In this document: one piece after another, positions 27,847 to 37,999 of the stretch
Numbering within the stretch: position 1 is the stretch's first letter
Layout: the number at the start of each line of letters is the position of its first letter
Assembly: GCA_958296105.1 (NCBI GenBank)
Contig: OY282441.1
Span: 903,800-967,799, forward strand
Length of the DNA stretch: 64,000 nucleotides
From: an uncultured Dehalococcoidia bacterium
Lineage (GTDB): Bacteria > Chloroflexota > Dehalococcoidia > Lucifugimonadales > UBA1123
Reading direction: 5' to 3'
Translations under genes and position numbers: made by a program
The notes under the pieces: model-generated
The model's database searches: none
Told to the model about the DNA's origin: nothing
What the model saw: the letters and a program-made list of their open reading frames with translations, nothing else

Positions 27847-28647
27847 ATGACAGTCAAAGCCGACTCGCCCGACATCTTGAAGAAGATCGTCGAGGTCAAG
27901 AACCGAGAGGTGAGGCGTCTCAAGGTGGAGGCGCCGCTGGCTGAGCTTCGAGCTAGGATAGAGAGGCAAGCCACCCCCCTGGACTTCGCATCCAGGCTCG
28001 TGGGCAGCCGCGTCAAGGTCATCGCCGAGGTCAAGCGCGCCTCCCCATCGCGCGGGGTGCTTCGGGAGAATCTCGATCCGACGTGGCTGGCGATGCAGTA
28101 CGTCGAGAACGGCGCCGCCGCGATATCCGTCCTCACCAACACCGACCACTTCTACGGCAGCCTGAACGACATGGAGCTGGCCGGCGCGGTCGCCCACGAA
28201 CACGGTCTGCCCGTTCTGCGCAAGGAGTTCATCTACGACCCCTATCAGGTGCATGAGACGCGCGCATACGGCGCGGACGCCATCCTCCTGATAGTGTCCA
28301 TGCTCAACCCAGATCAGCTTTCCAAGCTCAAGGATCTGTCCGAGGAGTATGGGATGCAGTGCCTTGTGGAGGTGCATGACGAGGACGAGCTCGCCATCGC
28401 GCTGGAGGTGGGCGCAAGGATAATCGGCGTCAACAATCGGGATCTGAGAACGTTTCACACCACGCTGGACATCACGGATACGCTGGGGCATCAGGTACCG
28501 TCCGACTGCGTTCTGGTGAGTGAAAGCGGGCTGCGAACGCCCGAAGACATAAGCCGCGTGCGGGAGGCGGGGGCGTCCGCCGTGCTGATCGGAGACGCGC
28601 TCGTGACCGCTCCGGACCCCGGGGCAAAGCTGAAGGAGCTGGTGTGA
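27847..28647 (+). CDS. trpC: Indole-3-glycerol phosphate synthase
   Basis: This enzyme closes the pyrrole ring of tryptophan by decarboxylation. The 266-residue TIM barrel has VIAEVKRASPSRGVL (first catalytic lysine), LTNTDHFYGS, LRKEFIYDPYQVHE (general acid lysine), IIGVNNRDL and VSESGLRTPEDI. A 96-base gap separates it from the HAD gene. Its stop overlaps the trpF GTG start (GTGA). Confidence 0.95.
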   Translation: MTVKADSPDILKKIVEVKNREVRRLKVEAPLAELRARIERQATPLDFASRLVGSRVKVIAEVKRASPSRGVLRENLDPTWLAMQYVENGAAAISVLTNTDHFYGSLNDMELAGAVAHEHGLPVLRKEFIYDPYQVHETRAYGADAILLIVSMLNPDQLSKLKDLSEEYGMQCLVEVHDEDELAIALEVGARIIGVNNRDLRTFHTTLDITDTLGHQVPSDCVLVSESGLRTPEDISRVREAGASAVLIGDALVTAPDPGAKLKELV

Positions 28648-29309
28648 CTGTCTTCAAGATATGCGGACTGCGGGATACTGCCAGCGCGCTCACTGCCGCC
28701 CAATCCGGCGCGAGCTTCTTGGGATTCGTGTTCGTCGAGGGGGTCAGACGCCAGCTCGCGCCCGACAGGGGCGCGGAGATCATAGGCGAATATCGCGGAC
28801 GCGCCGCCGCCCTGCGCGTTCGTTCTCCCCTCATCGTTGGCCTGTTCGCCAACCAGACCGCCGAGTTCGTCAACCGCGTGGCTCGATCCTGCGGACTCGA
28901 TTACGCTCAGCTGTGCGGCGACGAGCCGCCCGACTTCTGGGACGCGCTCGATCTGCCCGTCATCCGACAGGTCAAGGTCAGGGAGGAGCTGGGACGCGCC
29001 GCCGCCGTGGGGCTGGCGGCCGAGCAGGTCGGCGAAGCCATCCAAGCGGGACATCTCGCAGCGCTGGACAAGCATCAGGCGGGCGCGCTGGGCGGTACTG
29101 GAACGTCCTTCGACTGGGGGCTGGCAAAGGACATCGCGGGCGAGCGCCGCATTCTGCTGGCAGGCGGGCTGACTGCCGACAACGTTGCAGATGCCATCGC
29201 CATCGCCGCACCCTGGGGAGTCGACGTGTCCAGCGGCGTGGAGACGGGGGGCGTGAAGGACGCAGCCAAGATCAGAGCCTTCGCGGAGGCCGTCGAGCGC
29301 GCGGGCTGA
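28644..29309 (+). CDS. trpF: Phosphoribosylanthranilate isomerase
   Basis: This enzyme catalyses the Amadori rearrangement between the TrpD and TrpC steps. The 221-residue product starts from GTG. It has the catalytic Cys in KICGLR (C7), an Asp in LDKHQAG, and the phosphate-binding loops LAGGLTADN and DVSSGVETGG. YAQLCGDE replaces the more usual VQLHGDE. trpB and trpA do not follow in this window, so tryptophan synthase must be encoded elsewhere. Confidence 0.94.
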   Translation: MTVFKICGLRDTASALTAAQSGASFLGFVFVEGVRRQLAPDRGAEIIGEYRGRAAALRVRSPLIVGLFANQTAEFVNRVARSCGLDYAQLCGDEPPDFWDALDLPVIRQVKVREELGRAAAVGLAAEQVGEAIQAGHLAALDKHQAGALGGTGTSFDWGLAKDIAGERRILLAGGLTADNVADAIAIAAPWGVDVSSGVETGGVKDAAKIRAFAEAVERAG

Positions 29310-29354
29310 TGCGGGAGCCGCCGCCATCCGTACCGGGCGCGGAGTGAGCGCGAA

Positions 29355-29843
29355 TTGGCGCGCCCTGTCACTCTTCACGCGATCTCCGTAGAGATAGACG
29401 CCCCGCGCGCGCTCGTCTTTCAGATGCTCGGCTCGTTCCGTCGCGGGAGGGCGCCGCGGGGCAGTGCGGAGTCCACGAGGCTGATCTGCGAGGACGGAGA
29501 CGTCAAGACAGTCGAATCTAGGACGAAGGCCGGCCCCTTCACCTACACCACTATCGAGGAAGTCACCCTCTTTCCGCCCGAGCGAATCGCCTTCCGCCAC
29601 ATCGAAGGGCCGCTCGACTTCTGCGAAGAAGAGTTCACTCTGAAGGACACGCCCGAAGGCGGCACGCTGCTCAGCCACAAGGGGAGCTTCGTATGGAAGC
29701 GTATTCCGCTCTTCGGCTGGCTTGGCGGCGTCATCTACACCAGACCGATGTATCGCGCCGTCATTCGCAAGCATCTGTCGGCAGTCAAGCAAGCCGCCGA
29801 AGCGCGCGCGTCCAGAAGCCACGTCTTCAGACGACGCGGGTAG
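29355..29843 (+). CDS. SRPBCC-fold protein
   Basis: A 162-residue protein from a TTG start at 29355 with GGAG about 10 bases upstream. The first strand-helix pair HAISVEIDAPRALVFQML matches the START/polyketide-cyclase fold, a hydrophobic-ligand pocket used by many cyclases and lipid carriers. The C-terminal helix (PMYRAVIRKHLSAVKQAAEA) fits too. No catalytic residues can be named. It may be the last gene transcribed with the trp operon (45 bases after trpF). Confidence 0.75.
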   Translation: MARPVTLHAISVEIDAPRALVFQMLGSFRRGRAPRGSAESTRLICEDGDVKTVESRTKAGPFTYTTIEEVTLFPPERIAFRHIEGPLDFCEEEFTLKDTPEGGTLLSHKGSFVWKRIPLFGWLGGVIYTRPMYRAVIRKHLSAVKQAAEARASRSHVFRRRG

Positions 29844-29848
29844 ACGCC

Positions 29849-32800
29849 ATGATGAGGAATCACACACTGGATTCGATTACTCCAATCGACTTTCGTCCAG
29901 ACCATACAGGAAACCCCAGCAGTTTCGAGTTTCGAGACCTGAAGCATCCCCTGATGCTGCATGAGGAAGTGAACTACGAACTGAAGGGTCGCACGAATCT
30001 TCGGAAGAGGCTGGGGCTGATACTCCAGCACCTTGCGGCCCACGGACGCACCAGCATCGTCAAGGGCTGCGTAGGCGTCAATCAGGGATGGCGACGCTCC
30101 CCTCTCGGCGGCAATGGCGGGATGCAGTTCTATCTCTGGTGGACTCCACAAGGCAGCTCACAGGCGAGCCTGCTGGACGGGAACTCCGAAAACGCTCGCA
30201 ACACTATCTGGGTGCGAGCGGCCCGCCATCACGACGACCACGCTCCACTCACTATCGGCAGTGACAGCGATTACTACTCCCTGAATCAAAAAGACATGGC
30301 TGCCGATGACGAAACTTTCGTCAGCCTGCCGGACACCAAGGGGCAGAGTCGGTTCGTAAAAGGCGACAAACCGGTGCGGATCGTGCACGGACATCCCGGA
30401 TCGGGCAAGACAACCGCGCTGTGGAAGGCGATAGAAGCTCGTAACAACCAGAGTGTGCTGTACGTTTCCTGGTCACGAGAGCTGACCAGTATGGCAGAAG
30501 AGCGGCTGTCCACGTTCGCCCCCACCGGCGTAGCCGTGACAGCGCTGGACTTTCTCTCTCTGATGGGCGAGATTCGCGGCCGTGACGTCGAACGCATCAC
30601 CTACGATCGAAGCCGCGCTGTGTTCGACGATGCGCTGAAACGAACCCGCATCGGACCGGCGGAGATGGGGGCGTGGGCAACCCGCACCGACGCGCTGTAC
30701 GCCGAAATAAGGGCTGTGCTGCTGGGTCGCGCCATTCCTTCGGATCCGAGCAGCACCTACATCGAGCTGAACACAGAATCCAAATCCGAGGACACCATCA
30801 AGGGTGACAGACGTCTGGCGCGCCTCGCTGACAGCAAGTACCTTCGAATACGCGGCAACAGGAAAGGTATAGGCGAAGCGGCGGCGGAGTCCCTACTGTC
30901 CATCGCCGAGCGGCTGGAGCGACATTCGGCTTTGGATCTGGAGAAGGCGTTTCCCGAACTGGTCGCAGCCACCGATTCGATCGAGTCGCTGAGACGAGAC
31001 GAGATTCCTCCGCAATTCGCAAAACTGGACCGCATCGCAGTCGATGAAGTTCAGGACCTGACGCTAATCGAGACTGCGGTGGCGGTGGAGCTGTGCCGCG
31101 CAATCGCGCGCCGGCGAGGGCGCGCGCCCTGGCTGCTGCTGGCTGGAGACGAAGGCCAAACCGTGCGTCCGTCGGGCTTCAAGTGGGGGCTTCTGAAAAG
31201 GCTGCTCGGCAAGCGTCTCGCCTCGGCGGAAGATTTTCTGCTGGATACCACTCTCCGCTCACCGGAGCGAATCGAGCGGGTCGTCGAGCGCGCCACACGG
31301 CTTTACAAGGACGCAAAATTGGAACGGTGGCGGCGTCCTGCCGATCAGCGGAACGAGCCAGGGGGCGATCCGACCGACGCGCAGCTATTCTACGTGGATG
31401 CGCCAAGCCGCGAGGAGGCGATCAGGCTCTTGGAGCGGCTCGACGGCATAGCAGACCTCGCGGTCGTAACGACCGAGAGCCACGCCCCGGAGTGGCTGCC
31501 AAAACATCTGGTGGATATGGCGCTGACGCCTGCCAGCGTCAAGGGCTTGGAATACCAGACTGTATGCGTACTCGAACCCGGGCGAACGCTGATGAATCTG
31601 CACGCCGAGATAGATCAGAATGACAAAGCGCCCGAGCTGGAGACACACTCGCGCCGAGCCGCGATTGACAGATTGCGGGTGGCTATAAGTCGCGCTACCG
31701 AAAATCTGGCATTCATCGAGGTGTCCCCGGACGAGAGCGTCCAAGCATCGAGTCGGGAATTGCTGGGCGACGCCGCTACGTACAGTCCAGATGACCTGAT
31801 CGAATATCTTGACAATTCCGACATGCAGGCGGAAGTGATCGTTCCGCAACTCATAAACGAGGTTAGGGAGCTGATCGACAACGCGCCGGGGCGAGCTTGG
31901 CATAAAGCAGGTCAAGCCGTGAATCTGCTCGGCGAACCCGACTCACCGGAGGCGGTATCGGATGCCACCATCCGCAAGGAGGCACACATGGCGCTGGTCT
32001 CCACTGCCGCGCGCCTGCTTGTGGATAGACTGCCTGACCGTGTAGACCGGCGGCAAGTGGTCGAACAAGCCGAGAATTCGCTCGAACACGTAGGAGAAGA
32101 GAGATTCGGCGAAGCGTTCAGGCGGCTGGACGAATGGACCGGCGAGCGGACGACTGCGCCGTTCGCGCTGCTGGACGCGACTCTATCCACCGAATCGGGC
32201 GGTAGATGGATGAAAGACGCGCTAACGCCCGTATTGCAGACTATCCGCGAATCCATAAACCGTTATTCGAGTGATGCGGACGCCGCCAGCAGCTTCGCAG
32301 GGGACGTGGAGGGATGGCTGCGAGTGGTCGCATACTCCGACGACATCGGCGAGAATGCCGAAAGACTGCGCGCCAATGCCGCGTCAGCGCTTCTCAGCAC
32401 AGGAAATATAGAACTGGCAGAGCCGATCTTGGAGAAGCTGCAAGACGAACACGCGCGAAAGCTGCTCATCGACGGAGCAACCGCCATGCTCGACTCCGGA
32501 GACATCGAGAAAGCTGGTCCGATCATAGCTAGGGTACGACCGGAAGAACTGCTCCTGAGCGCGCTGTACAACGAAAAGCTCGAACGTTGGGAAGATGCGT
32601 CAGAACTCTATGAACGGGCAGGGGCGATTGCGGATGCGAAGAGGGTAAGGGAGATCGGCGTAAGAACGCATTTCGACAGGGGGACCGTTCATCTCAGAAA
32701 CGGGAGCTTGGAGAAAGCGATAGGCGACTTCACCAGTGTAATTCGCATGGATCCAAACCACGCGGAAGCCTACTGCAACAGGGGCGACGCTCACGCAGGG

Positions 32801-33478
32801 AAAGGCGATTACGACCGAGCGATCGCAGACTGCACAGCTGCTATACAGATCGATCCCCGTTACTGCGCAGCATATGTCAACAGGGGCAACGCTCACGCAG
32901 AGAAAGGCGATTACGACCGAGCGATCACCGACTACACAGCCGCTATTCGCATCGATCCAAACCACGCAGAAGCATATGTCAGAAGGGGCAACGTTCACGC
33001 CGCAAAAGGCGATCACCAACGAGCGGAAGCGGACTACACAACCGCTATTCGAGTCGATCCAAACTACGCAGAAGCATATGTCAGAAGGGGCAACGCTCAC
33101 GCCGCAAAAGGCGATCACCAACGAGCGATCCCCGACTACACAGCCGCTATTCGAGTCGATCCAAACCACGCAGAAGCATATGTCAGAAGGGGCAACGTTC
33201 ACGCCGCAAAAGGCGATCACCAACGAGCTATCCCCGACTACACAGCTACTATTCGAGTCGATCCAAACTACGCGGAAGCATATGTCGGAAGGGGCGACGT
33301 TCACGCCGCAAAAGGCGATCACCAACGAGCGGAAGCGGACTACACAGCCGCTATTCGAGTCGATCCAAACTACGCGGAAGCCTATGTCAGAAGGGGCAAC
33401 GCTCATGTCTTGAAAGGCGATCACAGACGAGCGGAAGAGGACTACGCTGAGTACGAACGCATCAGTCGGAGGCTCTAA
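29849..33478 (+). CDS. SF1 (UvrD-like) helicase with unusual N-terminal domain and C-terminal TPR array
   Basis: A 1209-residue protein. The start MMRNHTLDS is the first methionine after the SRPBCC stop. Residues 1-160 contain HGRTSIVKGCVG, GWRRSPLGGNGGMQFYLWW and VRAARHHDDH, a pattern I associate with RelE/ParE-like small folds (inference). Helicase motifs follow: Walker A GHPGSGKTT (about 181-189), Walker B DEVQD (about 400), AGDEGQT (about 434), KGLEYQT (about 564) and RVAISRAT (about 611). A helical region (640-935) precedes eight 34-residue TPRs (940 to the end) that are nearly identical even in DNA. Such toxin-helicase-TPR layouts suggest phage defence or RNA/DNA surveillance. The helicase and TPR calls are firm; the role is not known. 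Confidence 0.85.
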   Translation: MMRNHTLDSITPIDFRPDHTGNPSSFEFRDLKHPLMLHEEVNYELKGRTNLRKRLGLILQHLAAHGRTSIVKGCVGVNQGWRRSPLGGNGGMQFYLWWTPQGSSQASLLDGNSENARNTIWVRAARHHDDHAPLTIGSDSDYYSLNQKDMAADDETFVSLPDTKGQSRFVKGDKPVRIVHGHPGSGKTTALWKAIEARNNQSVLYVSWSRELTSMAEERLSTFAPTGVAVTALDFLSLMGEIRGRDVERITYDRSRAVFDDALKRTRIGPAEMGAWATRTDALYAEIRAVLLGRAIPSDPSSTYIELNTESKSEDTIKGDRRLARLADSKYLRIRGNRKGIGEAAAESLLSIAERLERHSALDLEKAFPELVAATDSIESLRRDEIPPQFAKLDRIAVDEVQDLTLIETAVAVELCRAIARRRGRAPWLLLAGDEGQTVRPSGFKWGLLKRLLGKRLASAEDFLLDTTLRSPERIERVVERATRLYKDAKLERWRRPADQRNEPGGDPTDAQLFYVDAPSREEAIRLLERLDGIADLAVVTTESHAPEWLPKHLVDMALTPASVKGLEYQTVCVLEPGRTLMNLHAEIDQNDKAPELETHSRRAAIDRLRVAISRATENLAFIEVSPDESVQASSRELLGDAATYSPDDLIEYLDNSDMQAEVIVPQLINEVRELIDNAPGRAWHKAGQAVNLLGEPDSPEAVSDATIRKEAHMALVSTAARLLVDRLPDRVDRRQVVEQAENSLEHVGEERFGEAFRRLDEWTGERTTAPFALLDATLSTESGGRWMKDALTPVLQTIRESINRYSSDADAASSFAGDVEGWLRVVAYSDDIGENAERLRANAASALLSTGNIELAEPILEKLQDEHARKLLIDGATAMLDSGDIEKAGPIIARVRPEELLLSALYNEKLERWEDASELYERAGAIADAKRVREIGVRTHFDRGTVHLRNGSLEKAIGDFTSVIRMDPNHAEAYCNRGDAHAGKGDYDRAIADCTAAIQIDPRYCAAYVNRGNAHAEKGDYDRAITDYTAAIRIDPNHAEAYVRRGNVHAAKGDHQRAEADYTTAIRVDPNYAEAYVRRGNAHAAKGDHQRAIPDYTAAIRVDPNHAEAYVRRGNVHAAKGDHQRAIPDYTATIRVDPNYAEAYVGRGDVHAAKGDHQRAEADYTAAIRVDPNYAEAYVRRGNAHVLKGDHRRAEEDYAEYERISRRL
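32666..33475 (+). repeat. Eight tandem 102-bp repeats encoding TPRs
   Basis: Units start at 32666, 32768, 32870, 32972, 33074, 33176, 33278 and 33380; the last is slightly short. Units 4-7 are almost identical at the nucleotide level (the AAAGGCGATCACCAACGAGC core recurs), which implies recent expansion or gene conversion. Long open frames on both strands here are artefacts of the repeats. Confidence 0.93.
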
Positions 33479-33748
33479 TCGCTATCGACATTAGAGTCTA
33501 TGCTCGATACAGGCAGGTGGGAGGCGAAACGGCAAGATCGACCGTCCCGCCAACTCGACGCCAGCCACTGCGTCGTTATGGTGACTCTCGATGTCATACA
33601 AGAGAAGCTCGACATAGCCTGACACAGGGACAGGCTATATGATTCACGGCAGCCGATCATCGAGCGGGCAGGCTGCCAGCGTCAATGTTCTGATTGGATG
33701 TCGAGCGCGGGATAGAGCTATCTGCTCGGATGCGCTAAACTGTCGAAC

Positions 33749-34267
33749 ATGGGAAAGCTGAGACGGTCAGGAAAATTTGCGAAGGCGTGCCTCTATCTGG
33801 CGCTGGCAAAGCTCGCGCTCGCGGTGATCCCGCTGGGAGAGTCGGACTGGGCGGGTGAGCCGATGGTGTCCAAGTGGGGCGTAGTGCAGGTCGTCATCGG
33901 CCTGGCGTTCATCGGTCTCACGCTCATTCCGTTTTACAACAGAACGCTGGTTCCGGACCGCCGCAGGATTCGCACTCGGCGGCATCTGGGCGCGGCGTGT
34001 ATTCTCGATGGCCTGTCCAGGGTCATTATGGATCTGTGGCCGACGGCTCTCTACCCCCTGCTGATGGGTATAGGCATGGTGATATCCATATGCTTCGTCA
34101 TCACCATTACTCTCGAATATTCCAGCGATGACGACGACAAGCCCCGACGGAAGCGCAAGAGAATCAAGGCAAAGTGGCCGTCCTGGATACCGAAGCGCTG
34201 GAGCCCCGCCCCGCCAATTCCCAGCCCAAGACCGGCACAGATAACCAGAGCCACCCTCGATACGTGA
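33749..34267 (+). CDS. Predicted small membrane protein, 172 aa
   Basis: I do not recognise a family. Four hydrophobic stretches (about 11-27, 43-63, 80-95 and 100-122) suggest a polytopic membrane protein. The tail after an acidic DDDDK patch (125-150) is strongly basic and ends Pro-rich. No ribosome binding site is obvious before the ATG. It stands alone between the helicase and sdhA; the 270 bases upstream (33479-33748) show no gene. Confidence 0.5.
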   Translation: MGKLRRSGKFAKACLYLALAKLALAVIPLGESDWAGEPMVSKWGVVQVVIGLAFIGLTLIPFYNRTLVPDRRRIRTRRHLGAACILDGLSRVIMDLWPTALYPLLMGIGMVISICFVITITLEYSSDDDDKPRRKRKRIKAKWPSWIPKRWSPAPPIPSPRPAQITRATLDT

Positions 34268-34413
34268 CGGCAGAGCGGCGCGGAAGACTCGACGCGCCTG
34301 CCGCCGCGCCGATATGACAGCCCGCGAGATTTCCGGCTGCCGTGCCAGCTAGACTAGCCCCCCGTCATATGCTATCTTCATTTGCGAATTACCGACCTCA
34401 GAGGTGGGCTAGA

Positions 34414-36090
34414 ATGTACTCCCATGACGTACTCATCATAGGCGCGGGGCTGGCGGGGATGAGAGCCGCGCTGTCCGCCCGTCAAGGCGGGGCGGACGTC
34501 GCCGTCATATCCAAAGTCCACCCTGTCCGCAGCCACTCCAACGCCGCGCAGGGCGGGATCAACGCCGCGCTCGAACACGCCGGGGACGACTGGCGAGATC
34601 ACGCCTACGACACGGTCAAAGGCTCCGACTACCTCGGCGATCAGGACGCCATCGAAGTGATGTGCCGCGAGGCCGGCTCCGAAGTCATTCAGATGGAACA
34701 CTACGGAGTCACCTTCAGCAGAGACGAGGCGGGCAGGCTGGGAACCCGCGCGTTCGGCGGGCAGGGCAAGGCGCGAACCTTCTTCGTGGCAGACTTCACG
34801 GGGCAGGCGCTCCTCCACGTCCTCTACGAACAGATCATGCGCGCGGGCGTCCGCGTCTATGAAGAGTGGCTCGTGCTGGAGCTGATAATCGAAGATGGCG
34901 AGTGCGCCGGCGCGGTCGTCATGGAGATACGGTCGGGCGACGTCCACGTCATAAGGGCCAAAGCGGTCATCATCGCCGCGGGCGGACTCGGAAGGGTGTT
35001 CGAGCCTTCGACCAACGCGCTCGTCTGCACCGGAGACGGAATGGGCCTCGCGTACCGCGCGGGCGCGCCTCTCATGGACATGGAGATGGTGCAGTACCAC
35101 CCGACCACCCTCAAGGGAAGCGGCGTGCTGATCACCGAGGGGGCGCGCGGCGAGGGCGCGCACCTGCTCAACTCGGAGGGACAGCGATTCATGGAGCGCT
35201 ACGCCCCCAACATGATGGAGCTTGCATCGCGCGACGTGGTCTCAAGGGCGGAGCAGACCGAGATAAACGCGGGCAGGGGCATAGATGGCTGTGTGCTGCT
35301 GGACATGCGGCATCTCGGCGAGCGACTCATACGCGAGCGCCTCACGCAGATACTGGACATTGCGCGCGACTTCGCCAACGTGAATCTGCTGGAAGAGCCG
35401 GTCCCCATCCGTCCGGGGATGCACTACCAGATGGGGGGCGTCAAGACGGACGTCGACGGCCAGACTCAGCTGCCCGGGCTGTACGCCGCCGGAGAAGCCG
35501 CCTGCGTCAGCGTCCACGGCGGCAACCGTCTGGGCGCGAACTCGCTGCTGGACACGCTCGTCTTCGGGCGAAGGTCGGGTGAACACGCCGCCGAGATGTC
35601 CCGCGCAAAGGCGCAGAAAGACCTGGACGACAGCGCCGCCGACGGCCAGAAGGCTCATATCCAGCGTCTGCTGGACAACGAGCGCAACGGCGACATGTTC
35701 GGACAGATCCGGCTGGATATGGGACGCGCCATGAACGATCACCTCGCGGTCTATCGCAATCAGGCGGGCATGGAGTCCGCGCTGGATACGGTCAGGCAGC
35801 TGCGAGAGCGCTACCGGTCGGTTTACGTCCAAGACAAGGGGCGGACGTGGAACACCAACCTCGTATTCACCCTAGAGCTGGGCTTCATGCTCGACTCCGC
35901 AGAGGCTATCACGCTATCCGCCATCGAGCGCAAGGAGAGCCGCGGCGCGCACACGCGCGAGGACTACCCCGAGCGCGACGACGAGACTTGGATGAAGCAC
36001 ATCCTCGTTCGGCAGACTCAAGACGGCCCCGCGCTGGACTACATGCCTGTGGCAATCACCCAGTGGGAGCCGCAGGTCAGAAGCTACTAG
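34414..36090 (+). CDS. sdhA: Succinate dehydrogenase/fumarate reductase flavoprotein subunit
   Basis: The FAD-bearing catalytic subunit. The ATG at 34414 has GAGGTGG 6 bases upstream and gives 558 residues starting [16 protein letters not shown]. The FAD-attachment segment HSNAAQGGI, the substrate region [22 protein letters not shown] and [10 protein letters not shown] are all present. The iron-sulfur subunit does not follow directly: a 4.3-kb block of restriction-modification and nucleotidyltransferase-HEPN genes separates sdhA from sdhB, and the methyltransferase starts only 5 bases after the sdhA stop. Confidence 0.96.
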   Translation: MYSHDVLIIGAGLAGMRAALSARQGGADVAVISKVHPVRSHSNAAQGGINAALEHAGDDWRDHAYDTVKGSDYLGDQDAIEVMCREAGSEVIQMEHYGVTFSRDEAGRLGTRAFGGQGKARTFFVADFTGQALLHVLYEQIMRAGVRVYEEWLVLELIIEDGECAGAVVMEIRSGDVHVIRAKAVIIAAGGLGRVFEPSTNALVCTGDGMGLAYRAGAPLMDMEMVQYHPTTLKGSGVLITEGARGEGAHLLNSEGQRFMERYAPNMMELASRDVVSRAEQTEINAGRGIDGCVLLDMRHLGERLIRERLTQILDIARDFANVNLLEEPVPIRPGMHYQMGGVKTDVDGQTQLPGLYAAGEAACVSVHGGNRLGANSLLDTLVFGRRSGEHAAEMSRAKAQKDLDDSAADGQKAHIQRLLDNERNGDMFGQIRLDMGRAMNDHLAVYRNQAGMESALDTVRQLRERYRSVYVQDKGRTWNTNLVFTLELGFMLDSAEAITLSAIERKESRGAHTREDYPERDDETWMKHILVRQTQDGPALDYMPVAITQWEPQVRSY

Positions 36091-36095
36091 CAGCG

Positions 36096-37136
36096 ATGGC
36101 CCCCGCCTGTGAAATAGTGTCCATCGATGTCGCGGACTCCGGCCTGTCGCCAAAACCGCGTATCTACAAAGGCGACGTCATGGAATGTTACGGCTCATGG
36201 CCTGATCCTACCGTAATTGTCTCGGATGGACCCTACGGCTTGGGCAGCTATCCCGGCGATCCACCCACGCCTAACGGCTTGGCGGACTGGTACGAACCCC
36301 ACATCGAAGAGTGGTCCAAAAGATCCACTCCGCAAACGACGTTGTGGTTCTGGAACTCCGAAATCGGCTGGGCGACTGTGCATCCGGCACTAGCCGCCGC
36401 AGGGTGGAAGTATCGTGCCTGCCACGTATGGGACAAGGGCAAATCGCACATAGCGGGCAACTCCAATACCAAGACGCTGAGAATGTTTCCCGTCGTAACC
36501 GAAGTGTGTGTGCAGTACGTTCGAGAGTTGGAGTTCGATTCCAACGGATCGAGGCAGTCCGTCAAAGAGTGGCTGCGAAGTGAATGGACGCGCACCGGAC
36601 TTCCGTTCCGCTTGGCAAACGAGGCGTGCGGAGTGAAGAACGCGGCTACGCGCAAGTATCTCACCGCTGATCATCTCTGGTACTATCCCCCCGCAGATGC
36701 ATTCGAACGGCTGTCGGAGTACGCCAACCGGCACGGCGATCCGTCCGGATCACCGTACTTCAGCGTCAACGGCAAGATACCCATCCCTCGCGATGAATGG
36801 GCAGGGATGCGAGCCAAGTTTTACTGTCAATATGGAATTACCAACGTATGGGGCGAGCCCACGGTCAGCGGTGAAGAACGTATCAAAGGCGGCGACGGCA
36901 AATCCCTCCATATAAACCAGAAGCCGTTGCGCCTTCTGGAAATCTGCATCCGAGCGTCTTCTGACGCGGGAGACGTCGTCTGGGAACCGTTCGGAGGCCT
37001 ATGCTCCGTCGCGGTGGCGTCACATCGTCTTGGCAGACGGTGTTACAGCGCGGAGATAAGCGAACGATTTTACGCTGCCGCTGAGAACCGTCTGCGACGA
37101 GAAATGGCTATGAGACCAATGCCGGAGTTGAGGTGA
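36096..37136 (+). CDS. DNA methyltransferase (beta-type N4-cytosine/N6-adenine)
   Basis: A 346-residue modification enzyme. Motif IV is SDGPYGLG (D44-G-P-Y, a DPPY variant) near the N-terminus, and the AdoMet-binding motif I is EPFGGLCSVAVAS (about 297-309) near the C-terminus, so the order is that of the beta class. The target-recognition part lies between them. It starts 5 bases after sdhA, and its stop overlaps the GTG start of the nuclease gene, which suggests translational coupling of a type II-like restriction-modification pair. The specificity is unknown. Confidence 0.88.
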   Translation: MAPACEIVSIDVADSGLSPKPRIYKGDVMECYGSWPDPTVIVSDGPYGLGSYPGDPPTPNGLADWYEPHIEEWSKRSTPQTTLWFWNSEIGWATVHPALAAAGWKYRACHVWDKGKSHIAGNSNTKTLRMFPVVTEVCVQYVRELEFDSNGSRQSVKEWLRSEWTRTGLPFRLANEACGVKNAATRKYLTADHLWYYPPADAFERLSEYANRHGDPSGSPYFSVNGKIPIPRDEWAGMRAKFYCQYGITNVWGEPTVSGEERIKGGDGKSLHINQKPLRLLEICIRASSDAGDVVWEPFGGLCSVAVASHRLGRRCYSAEISERFYAAAENRLRREMAMRPMPELR

Positions 37137-37909
37137 CTGCTGAACCGCCCAAGAGGATGGAACCCGAAGCGACATGGGAACACTACGACTTATGGGTTCG
37201 CGTTCGAGAAGCGTTGAGGGCTCTCCCTGACTACTTTGCGTCGGAAACCAACATCGAGGGTATGCTGGCAACGGACATCTTTTCGCTGAACACGCCTCTT
37301 GGCGCAACTATCGAGGAACAGGTCGTAGCGACCCTGAACCAAATGAGACCGGTATGGGACCCTCTGAGAGAGTACCAAACCTATTCGTTCACACGGCAGA
37401 CTCAGACGTTCCCGGATGTGTTGCTTCGCAAGCAAACCGACGGTCAACACGTGATTCTTGGGATTGAAATGAAAGGTTGGTATCTGCTTGCGAAAGAAGG
37501 GATGCCAAGCTACAGGTTCACGGTCAGCGCTGGTGCTTGCAATCGGTCGGATATGCTCGTCGTGGTTCCGTGGGTTCTTTCCAATGTGCTGTCTGGAACA
37601 CCCGTTACCTTTCGCCCATTTATAGAGTCGGCTCGCTATGCGGCTGAGTATAGAAACTACTATTGGCAGTATGTACGAGAATCCAGAAGTCGGGATCGTT
37701 CGGTGATTCTAGCTGAAGGGGTTTCTCCTTATCCCGTGAAAAATGATAGGATTTCAGACCGAGCGGCAAGTGACCCTGGCAGCAACTTCGGACGTATCGC
37801 ACGCTACGGTTTAATGACGGAGTATATGAATACGATGAGAGAAACTCATATCAGGGGCATTACAGCGAAGGACTGGTCGAATTTCTTCAGCCAGCATAGA
37901 GATTCTTAG
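37133..37909 (+). CDS. Restriction endonuclease (PD-(D/E)xK type), partner of the adjacent methylase
   Basis: A 258-residue protein from a GTG that overlaps the methylase stop (GTGA). It has a nuclease core FPDVLLRK (P94-D95) followed by ILGIEMKGWYLL (E112-M-K114), the PD...ExK spacing of restriction enzymes. The segment after it (GMPSYRFTVSAGACNRSDM) is typical of type II nucleases fused to nothing else. Codons are less GC-rich than in sdhA, fitting acquisition. Family assignment is by motif and context, not by recognised homologue. Confidence 0.82.
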   Translation: MTAEPPKRMEPEATWEHYDLWVRVREALRALPDYFASETNIEGMLATDIFSLNTPLGATIEEQVVATLNQMRPVWDPLREYQTYSFTRQTQTFPDVLLRKQTDGQHVILGIEMKGWYLLAKEGMPSYRFTVSAGACNRSDMLVVVPWVLSNVLSGTPVTFRPFIESARYAAEYRNYYWQYVRESRSRDRSVILAEGVSPYPVKNDRISDRAASDPGSNFGRIARYGLMTEYMNTMRETHIRGITAKDWSNFFSQHRDS

Positions 37910-37999
37910 TAAGCGTATCGCGCTATGGAATCGAACGGTGGTGACATTGGGCGAGAATGCACTGAACAGGATGTCTTCCGAACTGATCCGGCGACCGAA

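Noticed and set aside
32600..33424. Long open frames on the minus strand and in a second plus frame across the TPR region
   Set aside because: They are periodic translations of the 102-bp TPR repeats, and the helicase frame explains the DNA.
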